This document shows positions 1 through 9,625 of a stretch of 64,000 bases of DNA, piece after piece; positions within the stretch are counted from its first letter, which is position 1; each line of letters opens with the position of its first letter. A model generated the notes under the pieces. That model was not told the DNA's origin, searched no databases, and saw nothing but the letters and a program-made list of their open reading frames with translations. The translations under genes and the position numbers were made by a program. Where the stretch lies: the NCBI GenBank assembly GCA_036936605.1, contig JAUPFV010000005.1, positions 153,823,195 through 153,887,194 on the forward strand. Reading direction: 5' to 3'. This stretch comes from Limnanthes douglasii subsp. nivea (lineage: Eukaryota; Streptophyta; Magnoliopsida; Brassicales; Limnanthaceae).

Positions 1-35
1 TTCTCCTAGGTATCAAAGCATCTTTTTCATATTTA

Positions 36-46
36 CTATAAATTAG
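36..46 (+). promoter_or_regulatory. TATA box of the E1 antisense gene
   Basis: The motif CTATAAATTA lies about 106 bp before the antisense ATG at 144. E3 has the equivalent TATA box at the same distance (59012-59022). Conservation in two copies supports a real promoter rather than chance AT-richness. Confidence 0.6.
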
Positions 47-143
47 TCAATTTTCTACTGTTTTACCATCTTCATCATCCTTGCTCTACTAAACTTCAAA
101 GCTTTCTCTCTAAAAAACAAACACTTTCTTTCGGTGTGAGTTT

Positions 144-3082
144 ATGTTCACAGCAAGAAATGTTTTAATAAAAGGTGGGTGGCTCAATTTGTCAGAGTTA
201 GAAAAAGCTCAAAAGGTTGAACGAGAAAGGCGCATTGCTGCCGGCCTCCCTGTTTCCCCCGTTGATAAACTAGAAACACCAAGCACAGAGCCTGATCATG
301 GCTCTTCTTCAACCAAAAGCGTTAAACCTAAGAGGTTGTTCCAATCCACCATTTCACCAATTGTTTCGGGCTCATCGGTTCAGGAATCAGAGCCTACTGT
401 TGAACCAGAGTAGGTAGTCACCAGTTTTAAGAAACCTTCCCCATTCATCGCCATGTGATCGGATGCTGATGCCTCTCCAGAGAAGTTAGTAGATCGGAGA
501 AGAGGTCGCTTAATAAAAGGGCAAGCTCTAAAAGGTACACCTTCCAAATCAGGGGCTAAAGATAGCAATACGGGGTCAGAGGCACCCATCAAGATTACTA
601 AGGACAAGCTGTCCGGCCCGGAGGCATCTAGTTCAAGTCTCCAAAAAGAAACCACTGCCTTGGAGCCCCAACCGGAGGCCATAGTACAAGAAGCCAGTGA
701 AGCCCAACAGTCCGGAGGGCATGTTGAGCCAACCTCTAGCTCCCCTCACCCAAAAACAACTGAAAACCCCTCCATGGTAATGGAAGAAGTGATGGAGGAT
801 TCTATTGAAGAAGCTCCCTTTGAGTCCGAAGTCTCCGGGAAAACAGGTGAGGTTGTTGCTGCCAAGAAGGACAAAGGCAAGGAGAAACTATGCTTAAGGC
901 ATCCGGATTTGCCGGAGTGCCTTGTGGGAAAAGTGGGACCTTGTTTCCACAAGGTAAGTGTTAAATATTTGATACCTTTGCAAAAACTTAATTATGCTTT
1001 CATCCACACAGCCGAACTGGGTCGGATGCGAACAAAGTGGGGGATCCCGGAGAATGTCAAAATAAGGATTCCGGTGGATCCAGAAACACCGATGGACTGC
1101 AAGCTCAATGAAATAGTTTTCTTCACTGAGCTCTTCAACTGGGGAATAAGGTTTCCCTTAGACCCGGATATAGTCAAATACTTTCACCTCATCAAACTTT
1201 GTCCAAGCCAACTGAGCCCCAACGCATGGTACACTCTCGTGGCCTGTATTATGGCCTCCAGGCTCTCCGGAATTCCTCTTCCAATGGAGCAGTTTGCAGC
1301 TGTGACCAGCCTCTATAGAAACAACCATATTCCCTTCTATCACTTTAACATGGGTGATAATTACAAAGCAGTGGACGATCTGCTCGAGTTGGAAAGAAAT
1401 TGGAAGACTCATTTCTTGTTTGTGAGTGGCGCCTGGGAGAATGGGAGGAAGATTAAAGCCGGTGTCAACCCGAGCCTCCTTACCAGCAAATGGAAAAGCG
1501 ATGGTAAGAATTCCATCTCACATTCCCATCTTTATTTTTCACAAATTTATTTATCTGACTTGTCTTTTTTTTTTCTTGGCAGTACTGCCTAAGGACTTCA
1601 GTGACTACTTGAAGGCTGGGCAGACCACTTGCACCAAGCTAAATGCTTGGGCTACTGAGAAGTGGGGGAATCGCTTCCACAATTCCTTTACCGGAGGCAA
1701 TCTAACAAGGTCCTACCTCTGGAATACCACTGACCGGAGGGACTTATCCTGGGAGGAACTTACCACCCCACCCCCTCCGGAAGTAGTCCTCTAAAGAACA
1801 CACGCGCCGGATGGGGCATTGTACCTGCCCAGTGGATCCAAAGCCCTAAGTAAGATGAAGGGAAAGAAAGGTAAAGGCAAGCAGAGTGCGGTTGAAGCCA
1901 ATCCCACCGAAGTGGAGGAAACTGCTCCAACAAACCAAGAAGGACCAGATCAAGGATAGATTGATGCTGCTCTTCTAGAAGTAGTAGAGCATGAAAGTAC
2001 TAGGGAAGTGGCAGGATCTCCAAAACCTCCAAGGTTTCCTAAGAGAGATAGGAAACGGGGAGCATAAGGCAAGGACAAGGAGGCCAAGAAGAAGAAGACC
2101 TCCAAGGGTGATGAGATTTCCCTCCGGCATCTGGAGCCCATTCCCCTTATTGACCCTACTAATCTAACTCAAGCAGAAGGCATCCCTAGTGACTTCCAAA
2201 CCGGAGGGGGTGCAGGAGGGGATATCAGCATTGAGGTGTTGATATTAGTGGTCTTGAAGAAATTGGTCTTTACTTCGAAAAACTCCCTAAGGATGACTTT
2301 GCTGGACCTTACCTCCCCCCGAGCTCTTCGAACATCGTTACCTTCAATGGTAAGTCTTTCTCTGTCTCAAGTGAAAGAGATGTTATAACTCACTCTATAT
2401 TGAGTAATATTCAGCCAGTGCTTAGTTTGGAGAAGCAAGTGCGAGGTCAGTCAGCTATTATTAATGCCCGTAATTTTGACAAAGAAACTTTTCTGGTGAC
2501 CTCCTCATTGCCAACCAAAATGCTGATGTTTTAAAGAGGGAGAATGAGTAGTTAAAGAAGAACCAGGAGGGTTGGGCCACAAAGGTAGCTACCTTAGAAG
2601 ATACTATCAAAGAACTCCGAACAAAGCAATCTGAGTTGGAGAAAGATCTCTCTTCTTCGAAAGAGGAGGTGAAGGCTAAGGACATGGTCAGTCATACTTT
2701 GACCAATGACAAGATCTCGCTCGAGGACTCGGTGTCCAAGGTTGCACAAGAAAAAACTGATTTGCTAAGGGAGCAAGAAGCAAAAATCCAAGCTAGGATT
2801 GATGCTTATACCAACCAAGTGATGTACGCCAAAGTGAAGTCGGACATGGTCTTGCTCTTTCATGAAAAATTTCCGAAGAGAAATCTGGGAGATTTATGGA
2901 CTTTTGTAGAGTACGAAGACCTTCCCTTCCACACGATGGCTAATGGTTACAAGCCTGATTACTCCAGTGCTGACTCATCCGATGAAGAAGAGAACACCGG
3001 GGAGAGTCCAAATGAGGAAAATGATGACCTCAAGAAGAAGAAAACTAGTGAGGCTGAGCCCTCTTCAAAGGCTCAGTCTTAG
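144..3082 (+). pseudogene. Antisense accessory gene of E1 (gypsy-type transposon domain protein), broken
   Basis: It lies on the strand opposite gag-pol. Exon 1 (144-1503) starts with MFTARN and keeps one frame apart from a TAG at 411-413 and a TGA near 459. An intron at 1504-1582 (GTAAGA...TTGGCAG) joins it to an exon beginning LPKDFSDYLKAG. Exon 2 then has a stop near 1792 and further frame breaks before a final open stretch 2636-3082, an acidic coiled-coil tail ending SSKAQS. Residues around 240-420 (for example FNWGIRFPLDPD, CPSQLSPNAWYTL) resemble the putative gypsy-type transposon domain PF04195 by recollection. Molecular function is unknown; related antisense ORFs are known in Tat elements. 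Confidence 0.82.
1504..1582 (+). other. Spliceosomal intron in E1 antisense gene
   Basis: The donor is GTAAGA after codon-phase-1 G. A pyrimidine-rich tract precedes TTGGCAG. Removing 79 bp joins KWKSD to LPKDF in frame. The same intron position is seen at 57463-57554 (E3), 30875-30944 (X) and about 11360-11439 (E2). Confidence 0.8.
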
Positions 3083-3462
3083 AGTATCAATTATCTTTTC
3101 ACTTTTGTTTTGATTGAACCAAAGTCCTTGGATGGCCAAGGCATTTTTTGTAACTGTGTCCAGTCCTTGACCGGATAAATCTTTTTTGTTTTGACAATTT
3201 AAAGTCCTTGGATGGCCAAGGCACTTCGTATGTTTTAATGGGTAGCTTTATTTTGCACAACTCTTGCATAGTTTTTCAATTTTGGTGACTGATGTTTAAA
3301 CAGCCCTTGGTTATTTCATAAATGTTTTAACGTGAGAGTGTTTAAATTCTCCGATGACAAATGATTAAGTAGTCATCACTCCTTCAATTTAATCCGACCT
3401 GTTCAAATAAAAACTTTACCGAAAATTATTAAGTAAAAACACTCTGGATTTTTAAGAAGGCA
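3083..3462. other. Spacer between convergent genes of E1, with two hairpins
   Basis: This non-coding segment separates the antisense gene end from the pol end. It contains AAAGTCCTTGGATGGCCAAG at 3121 and again at 3201. Each copy has perfect 6-bp arms (CCTTGG/CCAAGG) around a 4-nt loop. E3 carries the same pair at 55801-55823 and 55888-55910. They are likely part of the 3' UTR of the antisense gene. Confidence 0.7.
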
Positions 3463-5671
3463 TCAAATTTTATAAAAGAGCCCGGACACCTCATTAAAAC
3501 CTCCCCGCGCCACCAGGGTAGGAAAGACAAAACCACGAGCCTTGTATTTTACTTTTCTTGCTATTGATTTATCCGGTGGCAAGATGCCATCTGAGAGATA
3601 TTGAAGGAAAGAAAATCTCCAATCTTGAGGCTGTTTTATCTGTATATCGAAACTTTCTTCTTCCTTACCCAGACTGATTCGAATGGATGGGCACTCCAAC
3701 ACATGAATCCAAGGGTAGGACTCAGTATAGGCTATAGTTTCCAAGGAGTCTGCCAGTATATTTTATGTTTGGGGAATGTGTTCGTAGATGATGCTTTTAA
3801 AATTAAGAGCTACTTCTTTAAATAAAAGTAAGTACTTAACCAACTTCTCCTTGTTGGCTTCGGATTGACCTTGTGCATGATGGATAAGCAGTTGAGAATC
3901 GCTCATTGACTTGACCATTTTGGTTCCACAAATAAGAGCCAATTTGAAACCAGCTATAGCATCTTCATATTGAGACTCATTATTAGAAGCCCTGAAAGAA
4001 AATCATATAGCTTGATACATTCTGTCACCATACGGAGAGGTCAAGCATACCCCTGCACCACATCCTATGGTACTTGATCCACCATCAGTTCGGATGACCC
4101 AGAATTTTTTGTCTTTCATATCAGTTGTTTGCTTTGTATCCCTATCTGAATGGAATTCAACTAAGATATCAGCCACAGCTTGGGCTTTGATTGTTGTCCG
4201 AGGGGAAAAATCAATATCGAAGTCCCCCAATTCTACTGACCACTTAGTCATTCTACTTGAAACGTCTGCCTTTTGAAGAACGTTTTTTTAAGGGAAAAGA
4301 CGTCCGGACAATAATGGGATGAGCCTGAAAATAAGGCTTCATCTTCCTCGCAGCAATCACCAAGGCTAATGCTAATTTTTCAAGCTTCAGATAGCATTTT
4401 TCTGCATCTATCAAGCTTTTGCTGATGTAATACACCGGACGAGGACAATTATCTACTTCCCTTACCAATACTGAACTTATGGCAGAATCTGAAACGGCCA
4501 AATATACGAAGAGATTTTCTCCATCAATGGGTTATGAAAAAGTCTTGGGGGAAGACAAGTTCTTTTTAATCTCATCGAAGGCCTCATCACATTGTGGGGA
4601 CCAATTGAAATCTTTTGCACCTTTTAAAGTTTGAAAAAATGGGGCGCACTTGTCCAAAGACCTTGATATAAAACGGTTTAGTGCGGCCAGTCTCCCAGTC
4701 AAACGTTGTACTTCTTTAATATTTTGAGGAGGCTCCATCTGCAGCAAAGCATTAAGGTTGTATGGATCAGGTTGTATCCCTTGCTCACTTATCACATACC
4801 CCAGGAATTTGCCAGACTGTACTCCAAAGATACACTTTTCTGGGTTTAATTTCAAATTCACTTTCACTAAGTTAGGAAAAGTGTTTTGGAGATCTGTCAA
4901 GTGTAGCTCTTCATCCAAACTTTTCACCATCATATCATCGATGTATACTTCCACATTTCTTCCAATTTGATCAGCAAAAGCCTTATTTACCAACCTCTGA
5001 TAAGTAGCCCCAGCATTTTTAAACCCAAACGGCATCACCTTGTAACAATGAAGGCCTCTATTGGTAACAAACGTAGTATGCTCCTGATCCTTCGGATCTT
5101 CTTGAATCTGATTATACCCGGAGCAGACATCTATAAAAGATAGCAGCTTGTTCCCAGATGTGGAATCCACCAACTGATCAATCCGGGGAACTGGGTATAA
5201 ATCCTTCGGGCAAGCCCTGTTGAGATCTGTGAAATCGATACACATACGTCATTTGCCATTTTTTTTTCACCAATACCGGATTGGCTGTCCATAAAGGGTA
5301 TTGAGACTCCTTTATGTGCCCCATTTTAGTAAGCCGGTCAACCTCTTGAACTATGACATCAGCCTTTTCCTTAGAAAAAACTCTTCTTTTTTGTATCACA
5401 GGTGCTATGTCCTTTCGGATGGACAGTTGGTGTGATATAATATCTGCTGGTACCCCGGTAACATCAGCATTGCACCAAGAAAAAACATGCTGATGGTCTT
5501 TTAAGAACTTTAACATCTTACCCTTTAATTCCGATGTCATCTTGGACCGTATCTTGACATTTTTCCCTCAGCCAAAGAATGTATTTCAACTTCTTCAATC
5601 GGTATTAAAACTCCAGGGGTCTCTCTAGGGTCATCAATCTCACCCTCTCCCCCAGAAATCCCCTCAAACTG
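3463..5671 (-). pseudogene. E1 pol: reverse transcriptase and RNase H domains, broken
   Basis: RT is read in two stretches. 5540-5178 has CNADVTGVPADI and MGHIKESQYPLW. 5245-4532 has CIDFTDLNRACPKD, the catalytic YIDDMMV, and the thumb. Connection/RNase H pieces follow at 4501-4253 and 4251-4003, then a second, archaeal-type RNase H as expected for Tat elements, with RTDGGSSTIGCGAG keeping the first catalytic Asp. The tail 3744-3463 covers ESYPWIHVLE to the KARGF motif and then runs into spacer sequence (TLVARGGFNEVSG). The integrase that follows this point in E3 is absent. Frameshifts occur near 5565, 5240 and 4500. Confidence 0.88.
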
Positions 5672-6418
5672 CTATTCTTCATTAATCCGAACTGCCCCCA
5701 ACGTCCGGGGGGCCAGCGCTGTTGCATAACACTCTCTTGCTATCTTTTGGTTGCTCCGAACAACTCCCACTTGTCCTTGCACAGCATATTTCAAACATTG
5801 GTAGACTGTTGAGGCCACCACATGCATCCTAAAGAGCCAAGACCTCCCCAGAATAGCATTATAACAAGTGGGGCAATCCACCACGACGAACAGTATTCTA
5901 ACCATTTTCTTAAAAGGGCCTTTTCCCAACAAGACTTCCTCCTCGAACTCCCCGATCACATCTGCTGAGCTTCAAGTGAAACCCACAATTTACCTGTTCG
6001 AACGCTAAATTACTGCTGGATTTTTCATCTTTTTATAGGAAGTTAAAAAGAGAATATTGGCAGAACTTCCGGTGTCCACCAGAATCCGTCTTATGTCATT
6101 TCCCCCAATGGATGCTCCCATGACGACAGCATCTTAATGAGGACCAGCTACATCCCTCAAGTCATCCTCATCGAAAACAATGAAGGGAAATGGAATCTGT
6201 GATTGATAGGAAGTCATGTCTCCCTCCAGTTTGGTAGCTAAAGTATGAACATGCCTCTTTCTTGAAGAAGCAGTGGGTGCTGTCATGGTGTCTCCTCCGA
6301 AAATCGTGAGTGACTAAAAAAAGTTGATAAGTTCGGACACCGACTTGCAATTTTCTGCGATAACTCCCACTTTATTCCGGGTCGGATCAGGGTCCAAGTA
6401 CTCTGACTCTACATCGAA
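5672..6418 (-). pseudogene. E1 protease region, broken, ending at a conserved in-frame UAG
   Basis: Frame-broken copy of the gag-protease linker and aspartic protease seen intact in E3. The last stretch, 5959-5672, contains LGKGPFKKMVRILF and CPTCYNAILGRSWL and ends ...VRINEE at a TAG (5672-5674). The next codons, CAG TTT GAG, continue in the same frame into the pre-RT linker (EIDDPRETPGVLIP), as in E3. Upstream the coding trace is in other frames. Confidence 0.75.
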
Positions 6419-8052
6419 TCACTCGACTATCACCATGGCCCCTTCCGGAGCCGATGTGCATGCATTGTTTGGACCAACACGATGAGTGTTATCAGGCCTA
6501 TTGCCTCCTCTTCTTTTAACATATGCTCCTAACTTTCCTCTTTCAATTAAATTCTGGACTTCTTGCTTCAAAGCAATACAATCCTCGGTGGTATGACCAG
6601 TATCATTATGATACTGACAGAAACAATTTTTACGACTCTCCCTAGGAGATTGTAACGCAACCGGCCTTCTATAATGTATTTCGTATTTTATTTTGTCATA
6701 AATAGTGGTTACGTTTTCTTTTAATTCTGCAAACCACTTCGGTTGGACCCAAGGTCCTCGCTTATTTCTAGATTGTTGACTCTGTGCTGGAGTAGCTGGC
6801 TGAGACTGAGCTTTGGCTCTGTTATGACTCTGCCCGGCCTCCCTAGCCTTGTTTCCGGACTTGTTTTGGGTTGGATTTGGTGCAGCCGGAGCAGATCTCA
6901 CCTACCTGTGCACCCTTGTTTTCTTTGTTTCATCAACATTAATCTGCTTCCCAACTTGGTTCAACAGACCTCCCCACGTCATGGCCTTCTTTCGGGTTAC
7001 TGAATCAGCCAGGTTTCCAGGGTTTAAGCCCTGCCTTAGAGAAGCTATTGGTACTTGTTCAAAGCAATCAGCCAACCTATTCTTGGTGTTTACAAAGCTA
7101 CTTATGTACTCTTTTAGAGATTCGTTCGGTTCTTGGGCACAATGTATGGTTGTGTCTCTATTTCCCTTTACGTCCTTACTTCCAACAAACTGCCTCCGGA
7201 AGACCACCCAAAAAGTATCAAAATTTCTGATGCACCCCTACGGTAAGTTGTTATACCACTTCAGGACACTCCCCGTAAAGGATTAGGCGAATGCTCTACA
7301 AAGAAACTTAACGGCATCATCAAAATTCATCATGAAACTTTTGAACTATTCCAACTGGTTATCCGGGTCTTTACTGCCATCGTATTTTTCCATTTTTGTA
7401 CTGTTAAACCTCTTAGGAAGGTTCTCGGACAGGATCTTGGAGGACTGTGGAGATTGTCTCTGATTCCGTCCACGACTGAGGACGGTATCCTCATTAGGAG
7501 TTGCAAAGATACCTGGCTCATCATGGAAGGCAAAAGGATCCATCACCATCCGATCTATGTGTCTCCGGCTATTAGACGACCCTTTGCCTATATGCCTCTT
7601 TAACTTTCCACGCCTATTCCTTTTTCTTGAATACTTTTTAACCAACTTTTGTTTCTTTTTAGAACGGCCCTCATCACTGCTGGATGACAAGGATTCTTCA
7701 ACTTCCTCTTCGCCCGAGGAGCTGCTGGAAGATTCTGAGTCTGAATCAGAGCTCTCCACCGGTTTAGACCGGTGAGACTTTTTGGAGCTAGGATGAGTCT
7801 TCTTCGTACTCACATGGGTTTTCGAAGGCTCATGCTCTCTAGGGCTGTCAGTATGGTGAGCAATTGACGCCTTTGATTTATCTTTTACGCCCATCTTTGC
7901 CCTTTCTGCCCCAGAGCTTCTATTTCAACTTTTAATCTATCACGCTCCTTGATGGTATATTCATCATTTTCTCCCACCACTTCGAGCAAAGCTGGTGGTA
8001 CTTCCGGCACGTCCGGATTCATCCGAACTGGTTTTTTCTGATGGTTTTGAAT
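6419..8052 (-). pseudogene. E1 gag (capsid and zinc knuckle), broken
   Basis: The N-terminal part near 8050-7885 has NPDVPEVPPALLEVV. A frame change near 7900 leads to a Ser/Lys-rich linker (7894-7346) and then capsid pieces (7207-6902: FRRQFVGSKDVKG, NESLKEYIS). 6901-6419 holds CQYHNDTGHTTEDC, a zinc-knuckle-like CHHC motif. All parts align by eye with E3 gag (49826-52150). At least two frameshifts break it. Confidence 0.82.
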
Positions 8053-8074
8053 GCTAGATTCAGGCACCGTCGTC

Positions 8075-8093
8075 CTCCCACTCTGGTCGCCAA
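8075..8093 (-). other. Primer-binding site of E1
   Basis: On the minus strand TGGCGACCAGAGTGGGA follows the LTR end ...TTACCA after two bases. It differs by one base from the E3 site TGGCGACCACAGTGGGA. That sequence matches the complement of the 3' end of plant tRNA-Arg(UCG), recalled from memory. Confidence 0.7.
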
Positions 8094-8095
8094 TT

Positions 8096-8506
8096 TGGTA
8101 AGGTTTATTTTCGTTTCAGGGTAATTTTGTCCAGAGTTTCGTGGTATTTTGAAGGTATTTAATGTTTGGATAGAGTATAGAGGGAGAATGAAGCTGCCTG
8201 GTTGTATTTAATTTTCATTACCCTCATTTAATGTAGGTGGTTGGGTATTTATACCTTTATCTTTGGGCCACATGGGCTTTCCGGTTGTGTTTAATATATT
8301 CGGGTTGAGTTTAAAGACTTATTAGTTTTAAGTAAACAAGTAATCAGCTTAGTCATGAAGTGATTAAGTTTTTAATACTTTAGTTCTGTTCGGACAGTTC
8401 AGTAATTGAAGGTTGTCCGAATCGTCCCTGTCCGGTTGGGTGGATGATGTCTGAATTTCCCCTGTCCGGTTCTCATAAAGAGTGGTGATAAAATCCGGAC
8501 TCATCA
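8096..8506 (-). repeat. 5' LTR of E1
   Basis: Read on the minus strand it starts TGATGAGTCCGG and ends TTACCA, directly before the PBS. It contains a TATAAATA box (complement around 8243-8256) and several GTCCGG repeats. It is about 411 bp and resembles the E3 LTRs. Confidence 0.85.
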
Positions 8507-8735
8507 ATTATAAACTGAGGGTAAAACATATAGATTTTAAGATGGGTGACAAGGTCTTGAGGAAAGTATTTTTACACAAAAAGGATAAGAGGCTAAGGAA
8601 ATCGCTCTGAATCGGGAATGTACTTATGTAGTGATAAAACGAGTCAAGCCTAGTACGTACCGCCTCCAGGATGAAGATGAGAGACTTATACAACACTCAT
8701 GGCACATTGAGCATTTGAAATTATATCGGGAGTAA
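8507..8735 (+). pseudogene. E2 integrase C-terminal remnant
   Basis: Translated fragments MGDKVLRKVFLHKKDKR and, after a frame break, HIEHLKLYRE before TAA (8733-8735) match the end of E3 integrase (PGDKVLRKVFLHTKEK ... NIEHLRMYLE at about 55258-55451). The fragment begins where E1 inserted. Confidence 0.8.
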
Positions 8736-8954
8736 TTTCTTCTCTTTTCAACTTTTATGATAGTATGATTTTATTGATTGTATAAGTTATATACTATTTC
8801 CTCTCCTGATGGCAAGGGAAGGTTTTAATAAGGTTCGATACTCACATTTGTAAATATCAATAAAAATTTTCTTTATTGACGTTCATGTTTGATAAAACAT
8901 TTGAGTTTTTTTGGTAATTACACAAAGGCTGATCACCTTTGAGATAGTTAACAA

Positions 8955-9400
8955 GGTAATTTAAGTGATGATAAAATTTCAAGTGCTAATGTTTATTGAG
9001 ACTATTATTCAAAGTGGTGATAATATTTGAAATGCTAATATCTATTAAAAGCATTTTTTAAAATAATGATAATATTCGACGTACTAACATACATTGAGAG
9101 CATTGTTCAAAATGGTGTTGAAATTCTAACATCCATTAAACGAATTGTTTGAAATGATGATACTATTTGATGTGCTAACGTGTAAAAGCACTATTTCAAG
9201 TGATAATAATATTTGAGGTGCTAACGTTCATTAAAAGGACTATTTCAAGTGATGATAGTATTCGAGGTGTTAACGTTCATTAAAAGCACTATTTCAAGTG
9301 ATAATAATATTTGAGGTGTTAACGTTCATTAAAAGCATTATTTAAAGTCATGATAATATTTGAAGTGCTAACGTCTTTTTAAAGCATGTTTGATATGACA
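8955..9400 (+). repeat. Minisatellite of about 49-bp units in E2
   Basis: Around nine diverged copies, roughly every 45-51 bp, carry the core GGTGCTAACGTTCATTAAAA. Cores are near 8986, 9031, 9080, 9127, 9172, 9216, 9266, 9315 and 9366. The last copies are the most alike. It lies in the convergent spacer between pol and the antisense gene, where E1 and E3 carry duplicated hairpins. Confidence 0.8.
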
Positions 9401-9625
9401 AATTATACGATGTGAAATATACGACAACAAAAATCTGACAAATAAAAGAAAGCATTATTACTTAGGTAAATAAAATGGCATCTTCTAGCCAAACAAAAGT
9501 TCATCCAAGTGTCAAGTGTTTAAAAATTTACAAAATATGAACAACAACAAAACAATAATGACATAACAACAATTACGACAAAAATTGGCAATTCAACAAC
9601 AACAACAAAATACAAATATCATCTT

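Larger units (their letters stand above)
1..8506 (-). mobile_element. E1: Ty3/gypsy Tat-lineage LTR retrotransposon, integrase-deleted, left end outside window
   Basis: Minus-strand element read from a 5' LTR at 8096-8506 through a PBS, gag, protease and RT-RNase H to an antisense gene at 144-3082. The 3' LTR should lie left of base 1. It shares layout and LTR start (TGATGAGTCCG) with E3 at 49326-59780, so the two are one family. Compared with E3, the whole integrase is missing: pol stops matching near 3519 and jumps to the post-pol spacer. Its right flank is the integrase C-terminus of E2, so E1 inserted into E2. Many frameshifts and stops make it non-autonomous. Confidence 0.9.

Noticed and set aside
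144..3082. Independent host gene
   Set aside because: Homologous copies occupy the same place and strand in E2, E3 and X, so it belongs to the retrotransposon family.
6849..7286. 145-codon plus-strand ORF within E1 gag
   Set aside because: Shadow of the minus-strand gag frame, which matches E3.
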